Shown piece by piece: positions 51,075 through 59,347 of a DNA stretch of 64,000 bases. Every line of letters starts with the position of its first letter. Positions within the stretch are counted from its first letter, which is position 1. The stretch comes from Planosporangium spinosum (lineage in GTDB: Bacteria; Actinomycetota; Actinomycetes; Mycobacteriales; Micromonosporaceae): the NCBI RefSeq assembly GCF_049999945.1, contig NZ_JBLYUB010000027.1, forward strand, positions 1 through 64,000. The letters run 5' to 3'. The position numbers and the translations under genes are program-made. The notes under the pieces are model-generated. The model had not been told where the DNA came from. It saw only the letters and a program-made list of their open reading frames with translations, and did no database searches.

Positions 51075-53027
51075 GTGGAGGCGAAGCTCCAGCACCGGAT
51101 GGCGTCGCTGGTGCTGGCCGTGTTCGTGGGCGCCGTGGCGACGCTGTTCGGCGGCGTCGGCCCCGCGGCGGCCGTACCGGCGCCGGTGACGGAGGGTCCG
51201 GCGACGCTGTGCACCACCGACGAGTGGCGCAATCCGGCCAACTTCAACAAGTGTGTCGACGCGCTGCAGGACGTCGGTTCGGATGTGGCCGGGTGTGTGG
51301 AAGCCCCCACCCCGGGCACCCCGGACTCGGGCATGGCCGGCTGGTTCGCCTCCCGCACCGACGCCTACGACCAGCCCGGTCCCAAAGGGCTCTACACGCG
51401 ATACGGCTACGCCGGGTACGACTACACGACGTACGACATCGACTGCGTAAAGACGGTCATGAACCCCCAGTACAAGTTCGAGAACACCGTGGCCAACGGT
51501 GAGTTCATGATCGCGACGTCGATCATCGGCGCCTCGAACGCGCTGCGGGAACGGGCCTGGAACCCGAAGTCCATGTGGGGCTGGGCCGACCCGCTCGTCG
51601 AGCGCGCCACGAAGGCCGTGTACGTGAAGGTGTTCACCGCCTTCGGCGCCGTCACGCTGGCGATCGTCGGCCTGTACCTGCTGTGGCGCTCCCGCCAGTC
51701 CGACCTGTCGAACGCGATGACGACGGCCGGCTGGGCCGTACTGGTCATGGTGGTCATCACCGCGATCGCCCAGTGGCCGACCTGGTCGGCGAACCTGGCG
51801 GACAACACGCTGGTCGGGTCGCTGGGCGTGATCCATGACGCCGTCGGGCCGCCGTCCCAGGACATTCCCGCCGGACAGTGCCGGAATCCGGACCCGCAGG
51901 GATGCATCGATCACCGCTCGCCGGCGATCCGGGCCAGTGACACCGCCAGCGACGGAATGCTCTACCGCAACTGGTTACGCGGTGCGCTCGGGTCGGCCGA
52001 CAGCGAGACCGCCAAGAAGTACGGCCCCGTGCTCTACGACGCGAAGGCCTTCACCTGGGGTGAGGTCCAGGACATCCGCAAGGACCCCAAGCAGCGCGAC
52101 GTCCTGATCAAACAGAAGCAGGACCACTGGATGAAGGTCGCCCAGCAGATCAAGGGCGAGGATCCGGAGGCGTACGAGTACCTCCAGGGCACGAAGGGCA
52201 TGGAGCGCATCGGCGCGGGTTTCATCGCGATCCTGGCGTCGCTGTTCTTCGCCCTGTTCGACATCACCGCGTCGGTGCTGGTCCTGCTCGGCTTCCTGAT
52301 CTTCCGGTGGGCCGTGATCGCCGCGCCCATCCTCGGGACGATCGGCCTGCTCCGCCCCGCCGCCGGCGGATTGCGCCGGCTGGCCAACGCCGTGATCGCC
52401 GCGATCTTCAACATCATCATCTTCGGTACCGGCGCGGCCGTCTACCTGTTCGCGGTGGACATGGTGATGAGCACGGCGTCCCTGCCCGGCTGGTTGCAGG
52501 TCGTCCTGATCTGGCTGACCGGGGTGGTGGGCTGGCTGCTGCTTCGCCCGTACCGCCGGATCACCCAGCTCGGCGGCAAGGACTCCTCCCGGGCGGTCAC
52601 CTCGGCCGGCAGCTGGCACCGTCTGTTCTTCCGGGACGTGCGGCAGGCGGCCGCCCTGAAACTCATCGAAGAGGGCGGCACCAACGAACCGGCCGGTGGC
52701 CGGCGGGGCGTGCTGGCACAGACCAACCAGCGGCCCGAGTCCCGGAGCGAGTCGGTGGTGACCGTCGGCTCCAGTGCGGCCGGCACAACCGTCGCCGAGC
52801 CCGCCGCCGCGGAACGCCCCGAAACCGCGAGCACCGGACCGAAGCCGGAGGCCGCCCGGTCGACAACCCCGGCACCGCGCCGCCGGTACGAGGACAGCCA
52901 GCGCTGGACCGAGCCGGACGTGGTCGACGGCCCCCCGACGTACACCGTCTACCGGCCGGACGCCGGAGACGTCCAGGTACCGGCCACGTCGGCGCGACGG
53001 CCGGAGTCGGCGAAGATGCCCAGGTGA
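51075..53027 (+). CDS. TrbL/VirB6-like integral membrane protein
   Basis: 650 residues from GTG 51075. A signal-like N terminus (LVLAVFVGAVATLFGGVGPAAA), an extracellular region with cysteines, two helices near 185-232, then a cluster of four or five helices at about 375-500 (FFALFDITASVLVLLGFLIFRW; FNIIIFGTGAAVYLFAVDMV; VVLIWLTGVVGWLLL) and a disordered basic tail. Helix number and position behind the VirB4 gene fit TrbL/VirB6 channel components. Sequence identity to known members is not provable by eye. Confidence 0.65.
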   Translation: MEAKLQHRMASLVLAVFVGAVATLFGGVGPAAAVPAPVTEGPATLCTTDEWRNPANFNKCVDALQDVGSDVAGCVEAPTPGTPDSGMAGWFASRTDAYDQPGPKGLYTRYGYAGYDYTTYDIDCVKTVMNPQYKFENTVANGEFMIATSIIGASNALRERAWNPKSMWGWADPLVERATKAVYVKVFTAFGAVTLAIVGLYLLWRSRQSDLSNAMTTAGWAVLVMVVITAIAQWPTWSANLADNTLVGSLGVIHDAVGPPSQDIPAGQCRNPDPQGCIDHRSPAIRASDTASDGMLYRNWLRGALGSADSETAKKYGPVLYDAKAFTWGEVQDIRKDPKQRDVLIKQKQDHWMKVAQQIKGEDPEAYEYLQGTKGMERIGAGFIAILASLFFALFDITASVLVLLGFLIFRWAVIAAPILGTIGLLRPAAGGLRRLANAVIAAIFNIIIFGTGAAVYLFAVDMVMSTASLPGWLQVVLIWLTGVVGWLLLRPYRRITQLGGKDSSRAVTSAGSWHRLFFRDVRQAAALKLIEEGGTNEPAGGRRGVLAQTNQRPESRSESVVTVGSSAAGTTVAEPAAAERPETASTGPKPEAARSTTPAPRRRYEDSQRWTEPDVVDGPPTYTVYRPDAGDVQVPATSARRPESAKMPR

Positions 53028-53033
53028 GATGCG

Positions 53034-53561
53034 ATGCGCCCGATTCTGCGCCTGCTCGGTACGCGTTACGGGATAGCCCTGATCCTGGCGCTGCTCGTAC
53101 TGGCCGTCGTGGGGATCATGCGGGGCGTGGCCGGTTCGTACCGGCAGACGTGGGGGACCGCGGTCGAGTCACCACGCAGCAGCATCGACCCGACCGCGGG
53201 GAATGACAGCCTACTCACCCCGGAGAGCCCCGCGCCGCCGGTCACCAGCCCCGGGGCTCCGGAGCCGGCGGCGGTGGCCACGGAGTTCGTCCACGCCTGG
53301 CTCGCCCACGAAGGGGTGACCGCCGAGCAGTGGCGCGCGGGCTTCGCCCGGTACGCCACGCCCGCATTGCGGGACAAGCTCAAGGACACCGACCCGGCAC
53401 GCGTGCCGGCCCAACGTGCCACGGGCCCGGTGGTACTGCAGAACCGTGCCCCCACGTTCGTCGAAGCGAGTGTGCCGTTGGATTCGGGGACGGTACGGCT
53501 GCGCCTGCTCGCCACGAACGGCCGGTGGCTGGTCGACGGCGTGGACTGGGGGCGGGAATGA
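53034..53561 (+). CDS. VirB8/TcpC-like single-pass protein
   Basis: 175 residues. One N-terminal transmembrane helix (ALILALLVLAVVGIMRGV), a Pro/Ser linker, then an NTF2-like alpha/beta domain (EFVHAWLAHEGVTAEQWRAGF..VSVPLDS-type strands ending RWLVDGVDW). VirB8 and TcpC proteins have the same layout and act as assembly factors of type IV channels. Stop overlaps the next gene by 4 nt. Confidence 0.6.
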   Translation: MRPILRLLGTRYGIALILALLVLAVVGIMRGVAGSYRQTWGTAVESPRSSIDPTAGNDSLLTPESPAPPVTSPGAPEPAAVATEFVHAWLAHEGVTAEQWRAGFARYATPALRDKLKDTDPARVPAQRATGPVVLQNRAPTFVEASVPLDSGTVRLRLLATNGRWLVDGVDWGRE

Positions 53562-54709
53562 CGACGGATCCACCCGCGCCGCGCCGGGCGCGGATCGGGC
53601 TGCTCGTCGCACTGACCGCGGGGCTCGCCCTGCTGTGCTGCGGCGGCGGCTCGGCGGCGTTCTTCCTCGACGGACTCAACGGGTCGAATACCCTGACCAC
53701 CTTCGGCGCGGGCTGCGGCAAGCCGGGAGACCTGGTCGATCCCGACGGCAAACTGGACCGCATCGGCTCCCTCGGGGCCAGCCAGATGCGCAACGCGGCC
53801 GTCATCATCTCGGTGGGCCAGAAGCTGAACGTCCCCCCGCGTGGCTGGGTCATCGCCGTCGCGACCGCGTTGCAGGAGTCGTCGCTGAACAACCTCGGTC
53901 ACCTGGGCGCGCGCAACGACTACGACTCGCTGGGCCTGTTCCAGCAGCGCCCCAGCCAGGGTTGGGGAACGCCCGAGCAGGTGCAGGATCCCGTGTACGC
54001 GTCGACGAAGTTCTACGAGCATCTGATCAAGGTGTCCGGTTGGGAGCAGATGTCGCTCACCGCTGCGGCGCAGGAGGTCCAGGGCAGCGCCTACCCCGAC
54101 GCCTACGCCAAACACGAGCCTCTCGCCGCGCAGATCGTCAACAAGCTCGCCGGCGGCGCCGCCCGCTCGGTGGGCTCCCTCACCGCCCTGCGCTGCGCAT
54201 TCCCCGGTGAGATCTCGGCCTCCGGCTGGACGGTTCCGGTCCGCGCGGAGATCGTCTCCGGCTTCCGTACCAAGGATCGGCCCAGCCACTACGGCGTCGA
54301 CCTGGCCGTTCCCAAGGGAACCGTGGTCCGGGCGGCCTCCGCCGGGGTCGTGATCACAGCCATGTGCAACGCCCACGCCAACGGCCATAACGTGAGCTGC
54401 GACGTCGACGGTTCGCCCGACGTCCTCGGCTGCGGCTGGTACGTGGACATCCTGCACGCCGGCAACATGATCACGCGGTACTGTCACATGGTGGCGCGTC
54501 CGGACGTGCGCGTCGGCCAGACCGTCGCGGCGGGCCAGGAGATCGGTCACTCGGGCTCCAGCGGTAACTCGTCCGGCCCGCACCTGCACTTCGAGGTCCA
54601 CCGAAACGGCGACGCCGGCAACGAGGGCGCGATCGATCCCGTCCCGTTCATGCAGCAGCAGGGCACCCCGCTGGGGACGGCGACGCCGAGCGGAGCGGCG
54701 TCCCCGTGA
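53558..54709 (+). CDS. Cell-wall hydrolase: SLT-like plus M23 peptidase
   Basis: 383 residues. A signal anchor (IGLLVALTAGLALLCCGGGSAAFF) is followed by a lytic-transglycosylase-like domain with Glu in ALQESSLNN and GLFQQRPSQGWG, then an M23 endopeptidase (SHYGVDLA, GCGWYVDILH, HLHFEVH zinc motifs). It likely opens peptidoglycan for the secretion channel, as VirB1-type hydrolases do. ATG overlaps the VirB8-like stop. Confidence 0.85.
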   Translation: MTTDPPAPRRARIGLLVALTAGLALLCCGGGSAAFFLDGLNGSNTLTTFGAGCGKPGDLVDPDGKLDRIGSLGASQMRNAAVIISVGQKLNVPPRGWVIAVATALQESSLNNLGHLGARNDYDSLGLFQQRPSQGWGTPEQVQDPVYASTKFYEHLIKVSGWEQMSLTAAAQEVQGSAYPDAYAKHEPLAAQIVNKLAGGAARSVGSLTALRCAFPGEISASGWTVPVRAEIVSGFRTKDRPSHYGVDLAVPKGTVVRAASAGVVITAMCNAHANGHNVSCDVDGSPDVLGCGWYVDILHAGNMITRYCHMVARPDVRVGQTVAAGQEIGHSGSSGNSSGPHLHFEVHRNGDAGNEGAIDPVPFMQQQGTPLGTATPSGAASP

Positions 54710-55320
54710 CCGATCCGCTCTCCGGCTGGGACTTCGGTTCACTGTCCGCCCCGCAACCGGCGCCGATCGTGCCGGTACCCGCCGGCGAACACCGGTCGAT
54801 CCGGGGTGCACGAGTCATCATCGGTCTACCGGGGCTCGGCTGGCGCGCCGACATGCGCGCCGACTCCCCCGTCGTGCAGGGCAGCCGGACCTACGTGCCG
54901 GTCCTCGCCGAACAGGAGTGGTACCGCGCCGAGGCCGAACGGATCGAAGCGTTCGCCCCCATGGTGCCGATCGAACGGGTATGGGTCGAGACACTGTCGA
55001 TACCGTCCACCGTGGAGCAAACGGGCGGCCGTGACCTCATCTCTCGCCTGGTGTCGCTCGACGCTCCGCCCCGCCGGGAACCGGTTCCGGTACGCGACGC
55101 CGTCCGCGTCACCGGCCGTCGGGTGGTCAGGGTCGCCGTCCCCGGCAACACCGGCAGCCATGACCAGCGGGACCTCCGCGCCGTGACCGAGCCGTACACC
55201 AGCTCCGATGGTGACATCTGTGTCCGGGTCGCCACCGAACTCGACTGGTACCGCTGGGCGTGGAGCGGCAAGACGCCGCGCACCCTGGAAGTGCCTGTCC
55301 ACCTGCTGTGGCTGGAGTAG
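54706..55320 (+). CDS. Unknown protein ending the secretion operon
   Basis: 204 residues, soluble, no signal or membrane segment. GTG 54706 overlaps the M23 gene (GTGA), so it belongs to the operon. Two domains of mixed alpha/beta look (LAEQEWYRAEAERIEAF and TELDWYRWAWSGKTPRTLEV). Not recognised; it could be an effector, a chaperone or an immunity-like partner. Its stop abuts the convergent gene stop. Confidence 0.55.
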   Translation: MTDPLSGWDFGSLSAPQPAPIVPVPAGEHRSIRGARVIIGLPGLGWRADMRADSPVVQGSRTYVPVLAEQEWYRAEAERIEAFAPMVPIERVWVETLSIPSTVEQTGGRDLISRLVSLDAPPRREPVPVRDAVRVTGRRVVRVAVPGNTGSHDQRDLRAVTEPYTSSDGDICVRVATELDWYRWAWSGKTPRTLEVPVHLLWLE

Positions 55321-56001
55321 TCAGCCAACCGGCTGGGCTCCACACACCCGCCAACCGTTGCTTCGATGCATCAGCGTGAAGCTCCAAATTCGGAACGATT
55401 CCGATGACTGGCCCGTCTGCTCCGGCACCATGGTCTTCAAGCGCACCCGAACCGTCGCCGCGTTCCCGTTCTCCTCGGACACGAAGTCCTCCCACCCAAC
55501 CGTTATCCGGATACCGAATCGCTGCTCGCGACTCACGATTTCCGCCAACGTCCGCTCGATCTCGCCGATATCAGTCGGCTGCTCACACGTGAACCGTGCG
55601 GCTTTCGACTTGTCACGGTCGTCGAAGGTGGCCTGAAGGTACTGGCGGACCACGACCCCCGGAGTGCTGCGGTCGGGTTCACTCACGCCGCGGTAGAACA
55701 GGTAGCCCACGCCCAGCCCACCCATACACAGCAGCACGGCCACGGCGAAGACGGCGACCAGCACGATCCCGACGACGCGGCCACGACCGATCTTGGCCTG
55801 GTCGGGCGCGGCTGCCTCGCCGTCCGCCGTGGAGGCTCCGGCCGGCGGGCTGGCAGGAGCATCAGCCGCGGCACCCGAAGGGACACCGGGCGATGCGTCC
55901 GGGCGAACACCGGGCGCCGCGCCCGCCGTCCGGCCGGCCGTCGCGTCGATGCCGTTGTCCGGCGGGTGTGGCGGCTCGGGTGGCTTCGGCTCGTCGCTCA
56001 C
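55321..56001 (-). CDS. Membrane-anchored protein with NTF2-like tail
   Basis: 226 residues. A Pro/Ala-rich cytoplasmic part, one helix (VVGIVLVAVFAVAVLLCMGGLGVGYLF), then a soluble domain with EQPTDIGEIERTLAEIVSREQRFGIRI and DFVSEENGNAATVRVRL of DUF4878/NTF2-like appearance, including a conserved-looking cysteine pair. GTG 56001 chosen. It could be cell-surface in role. Convergent with the secretion operon, the stops touching at 55320/55321. Confidence 0.6.
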   Translation of the reverse strand: MSDEPKPPEPPHPPDNGIDATAGRTAGAAPGVRPDASPGVPSGAAADAPASPPAGASTADGEAAAPDQAKIGRGRVVGIVLVAVFAVAVLLCMGGLGVGYLFYRGVSEPDRSTPGVVVRQYLQATFDDRDKSKAARFTCEQPTDIGEIERTLAEIVSREQRFGIRITVGWEDFVSEENGNAATVRVRLKTMVPEQTGQSSESFRIWSFTLMHRSNGWRVCGAQPVG

Positions 56002-56096
56002 GGAATGAGCGTAACCCGGCGGGCCCACCGGAATCGCGCGCCGAACGATGACCGGGGTGCATTACGGCATCCACGGTCGTTGAACCGCCACCCCGG

Positions 56097-57038
56097 TCAT
56101 CGGGCCATCGGAGCCTCAGGCCTTTCGATTGCTTCCGCGCTCCAGCGAATGTGGATCCGGTGGCCTCGCGCGTCGATGTAGGTCTCTTCCGCTCCCCGCC
56201 GGGCCGATCGCGCAGCCACCGAACGCCCAGCCATCGAACGCTCCGCCGCGACCGCCCGCTCGGCCCCCGGACGCCCGGCCACGACCGCCCGCTCGGCCCC
56301 CGAACGGGGGTCCACCGGTCGTGCGGGCGGTACGACCGACGGCGCGGTGGCGGGCAGGACCGGCGGGACGGCCGGTCCCGGGGTGACCGGGAACCGGCTG
56401 AGCGGGCCACCGGTCGGCGTACCCCCGGCACGGCGTACCGGCACCGGCGCGTCCACGACGTCCGGCAGGTCGGTGTCGAGGTCGATCTCGGGCACCTCGT
56501 CGGCCGGTCCACCGTCCTCGGTCGCCTGGTCGGCCGGCGCCGAGGTCCTGGCCTGGCTGTCCGGCGGCACGAACGACACGACGGGTCCGGGCCGGCCCGG
56601 CGTGACGTCGAAGGCGGCACCGGTCTCGATCCGCGGTGCGGTCAGTCGGGCGGCGGCGTTGGCGTACACCTCGTGCAACGTGCCCACGACGTCCCGGGCG
56701 GCGTCGTGGTCCGTACCGTTCCGCGCCGGACCACCACTCGCGGCCAGCGTGTGCAACGAACTGAGCGCCTCGTCCGTGGCGTCCGCGGCCGCGAGGAGCT
56801 GCGCCTGGTTGTACCGGGCGAGGTCCGCGGTGGCGCGCAGGCCGGCGACCATCGTCCGTACGGTGTCGGCGTACGCCCGGCCGGCGGTCGAGTCCCAGGC
56901 CCGCTCCAACGCCGGTAACCCGTCAACGAGCGCGTCGGCCCGCCGTTCGAGCAGTTCGGCGGCGTGCGCCCAATCCGCGACGGCCCGGGCGATCGCGTCC
57001 AGTTCGTCGAAGCCGAGGCCGTCGAGGTCAGCGGACAC
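56097..57038 (-). CDS. WXG100-like protein with disordered tail
   Basis: 313 residues. Residues 1-115 form a helical hairpin of WXG100 size and plan (DGLGFDELDAIARAVADWAHAAELL..LPALERAWDSTAGRAYADTVRTMVAGLRAT), with W-x-x-x-A in place of WxG. A Pro/Thr-rich region with RPVDPRSGAER repeats follows, ending in a short basic IHIRWSAE segment. Overlaps the upstream gene by 11 nt. Likely an ESX-like secreted or partner protein; no ESX apparatus is in view. Confidence 0.6.
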   Translation of the reverse strand: MSADLDGLGFDELDAIARAVADWAHAAELLERRADALVDGLPALERAWDSTAGRAYADTVRTMVAGLRATADLARYNQAQLLAAADATDEALSSLHTLAASGGPARNGTDHDAARDVVGTLHEVYANAAARLTAPRIETGAAFDVTPGRPGPVVSFVPPDSQARTSAPADQATEDGGPADEVPEIDLDTDLPDVVDAPVPVRRAGGTPTGGPLSRFPVTPGPAVPPVLPATAPSVVPPARPVDPRSGAERAVVAGRPGAERAVAAERSMAGRSVAARSARRGAEETYIDARGHRIHIRWSAEAIERPEAPMAR

Positions 57039-57333
57039 GGCCGGCCACCGTCGTCGCCGCGCGGCCGTCGACGAGGGCGTACTCGGCGGCCGCCACCGCC
57101 ACCGCCGCGCGCAACTGTTCCGTCTGGCGGTCGAACGACTCCACCACCTCGGCCAGCGCGAGCAGGCCGGCGGTGCTCGCCCGGTGCAGCGCCACCGCCG
57201 GCTCGCACTCGGCGGGCGAGGATTCCACCCTCGAGGGCTCGGCGGGTAGCGGAACGGCGAGCGGCGGCAACCGGTCGAGGGTGCGCATCCACTCCGCCAG
57301 CGCATCCATGTCAACCCGTACGCGCGTCACCAT
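57028..57333 (-). CDS. Small WXG100-like protein
   Basis: 101 residues with two helices (VDMDALAEWMRTLDRL and a longer one with RASTAGLLALAEVVESFDRQTEQLRAAVAVAA), the size and shape of WXG100 proteins, no signal peptide. GGGAGGC precedes ATG 57333. It is coupled to the 313-residue gene, the arrangement seen for heterodimeric ESX-type partners. No canonical WxG. Confidence 0.55.
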   Translation of the reverse strand: MVTRVRVDMDALAEWMRTLDRLPPLAVPLPAEPSRVESSPAECEPAVALHRASTAGLLALAEVVESFDRQTEQLRAAVAVAAAEYALVDGRAATTVAGRVR

Positions 57334-57399
57334 GCCTCCCAGCCGGCCGACCACAGCGTAGCGGCGGGAGCGCCGTCCCCGCGCCCCCGCCCGTGGCCG

Positions 57400-59085
57400 T
57401 CACCACACGCCGGCCGGCTGGCCGTACGCGTCGGGCTGGCGGTGTGACGCCAGCTTCGCCGGTGTCCGGGCCGGCTTCTCCTTGTACACGAACGCGCGCC
57501 GGGCCGCCGCGAACCCGTTGCGGTCGTCGAACATGTCGCCGGCCATCTCGGCGAGTTCGCGGGTCTCGTAGTACGACAGCGGACGGGTGGCCGTGCGGGC
57601 CTGCTCCGCCTTCGCTGTCAGGGCCGCCCGCCACCGCGAGGTGCCGCTCTGCGCGGCGGCCACCTCGTACAGCCAGGCCGTGAACTCCTCCGGTTCGCGC
57701 GGCCCGACCTCGTCGACCAGCCCGATCGAGCGTGCCCCGGCCGCGTCGACGGGCAGCCGCTCGGTGGTCAACCGCGTCGCGGTCGCGGCCCCCACCCGCC
57801 GGGGCAGCGTGTACGTGTGCAGCTCGGAGCCGTACAGCCCCATCTCGTAGTGGGGGTTGAGCACGATCCCGGCCCGCGCGACGACGAGGTCGGCGCCGAG
57901 ACCGAGCATCACCCCGCCGGCTCCGGCGTTCCCGGCGTACGCGGAGATGACGAGCTGGCCGGACGCGGTGATGATGCGCCGGCAGACCGCGTTGATCGCG
58001 CGGATGTTGGCCCACGCCTCGGCGGCCGGGTCGGCCGCGGCCTCGATCGTCCCGAGGTGGATGCCGTTGCTGAACACGCACTCGCCGCTCCGTAGCACGA
58101 GTACCCGGGTGTCCTGGCGCAGCGCGTGCCGCAGGCCGGCCCCCAGCCGGCGGCACTGCCGGGTGGACATCGCCCCGTTGTAGAACCGGAACGTCAACAC
58201 CCCGATCTCGCCCCGCCTGGTGTACTCGACCTGCCGGTACGGTCCGACCTCGGCCTGCGGTACCCCCCGCAGCCGGCCGCGCAGGACCGCCGTCGCGGGG
58301 AGCTTCACGCCGCCGGGGAGTTTGAGGTGGCCGAGCCAGACGCTGCCGCGGCCGGTGCCGACGAGTACCGAGCCGTCGCGGTGGGCGAGCACCTCACCGG
58401 GCGGACCGGCGAGGTGGCCGGGGTAGGCGTCGAACGCGTTGACCTGGACGCCGGCGACCTCCGTGCGTACCCCGGGAAAGCCGTCCGCGGCCCGGATCCG
58501 GCGCACGATGGCCTCCGGGTCGTCCGCCCAGGCGAACGTGCGGTCCTTCTGGCGCAGCAGCGGCTGCTCGGCGGTGCCGGGTACCGGCCGGCGCGCGCGC
58601 TCCAGGGGCGTGGGTACGAACGTAGGGTCGGCGGCCTTCTCGACGGTTTCGCGTACGCACTCCAGGGCCGCGTCCGCCACCTGCGCGTTGTAGAGCACCG
58701 ACTTGCGGGGAGCGTCGTCGGGCATCCGGAAGGTACGGGTGGCCCAGATCGGGCCGGCGTCCATCTCCTCGACCGCCTGTAACGCCGTGACGCCCCAGAC
58801 CGGCGCGCGGTTCATGATGGCGTGGTCGAGCGAGGACGGTCCGCGGTCGCCGACCGGACCCGGGTGGATGATCACGGTCCGCCAGGTGCGCCAGACCCGA
58901 GCGGGTACCCGTTCCTTGAGAAAGGGGCACAGCACCAGGTCCGGCTTCGCGGCCTCGACGCCGCTGACGATGGTGGCCTCGTCGATGGCGAGTTCCACGC
59001 TGACCTGATGACCGGCCTCCCGCAGGGCACACCAGGCGCGCTGGGTGAGGCCGTTGAAGCTGGACACGAGCAGGAGAATCTTCAC
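57400..59085 (-). CDS. hypX: HypX/HoxX-type CO-forming maturation factor
   Basis: 561 residues. The N-terminal 230 residues are a formyltransferase (SSFNGLTQRAW; HPGPVGDRGPSSLDHAIM) and the C-terminal 280 residues an enoyl-CoA hydratase-like domain (FRFYNGAMSTRQCRRL; GVMLGLGADLVVARAG; PHYEMGLYG), the HypX/HoxX architecture. HypX makes the CO ligand of [NiFe] hydrogenase from formyl-tetrahydrofolate. No hydrogenase gene is nearby. ATG 59085 has GGAGGA. Downstream of folE on the same strand. Confidence 0.85.
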   Translation of the reverse strand: MKILLLVSSFNGLTQRAWCALREAGHQVSVELAIDEATIVSGVEAAKPDLVLCPFLKERVPARVWRTWRTVIIHPGPVGDRGPSSLDHAIMNRAPVWGVTALQAVEEMDAGPIWATRTFRMPDDAPRKSVLYNAQVADAALECVRETVEKAADPTFVPTPLERARRPVPGTAEQPLLRQKDRTFAWADDPEAIVRRIRAADGFPGVRTEVAGVQVNAFDAYPGHLAGPPGEVLAHRDGSVLVGTGRGSVWLGHLKLPGGVKLPATAVLRGRLRGVPQAEVGPYRQVEYTRRGEIGVLTFRFYNGAMSTRQCRRLGAGLRHALRQDTRVLVLRSGECVFSNGIHLGTIEAAADPAAEAWANIRAINAVCRRIITASGQLVISAYAGNAGAGGVMLGLGADLVVARAGIVLNPHYEMGLYGSELHTYTLPRRVGAATATRLTTERLPVDAAGARSIGLVDEVGPREPEEFTAWLYEVAAAQSGTSRWRAALTAKAEQARTATRPLSYYETRELAEMAGDMFDDRNGFAAARRAFVYKEKPARTPAKLASHRQPDAYGQPAGVW

Positions 59086-59156
59086 CCGCGATCTCCTCCG
59101 GTCTGCGGATTCGGAATCAGCGTTCGACGATACGGTCGATCAACTGCCGGCCCGCC

Positions 59157-59186
59157 TGATCCGTTGCGTGATCGCGCAACGGATCA
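59157..59186 (-). terminator. Perfect 12 bp hairpin between folE and hypX
   Basis: Arms TGATCCGTTGCG and CGCAACGGATCA around a 6 nt loop. Between the folE stop and the hypX start; a folE terminator or an operator of hypX. Confidence 0.6.
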
Positions 59187-59210
59187 CACGTTCCGGCCAC
59201 CTCGATGCCG

Positions 59211-59252
59211 GAGACGCGACGTCGGAGACGCGACGTCGGAGACGCGACGTCG
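59211..59252 (-). repeat. 14 bp tandem repeat, three units
   Basis: Three exact copies of GAGACGCGACGTCG in the folE-hypX gap, ending near the folE 3' duplication. No coding sense. Confidence 0.8.
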
Positions 59253-59275
59253 GAGATCAGCGGTAAGCGGTAACG

Positions 59276-59347
59276 GCCAGGTCCCAGGCGTTCGGATGCC
59301 AGCGGTCAACCGCCAGGTCCCAGGCGTTCGGATGCCAGCGGTCAGCG
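59276..59347 (-). repeat. 36 bp tandem duplication at the folE stop
   Basis: Two copies of a 36 bp unit (GCCAGGTCCCAGGCGTTCGG start) at 59276-59311 and 59312-59347; the second unit covers the folE stop codon (59342-59344). Confidence 0.75.
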
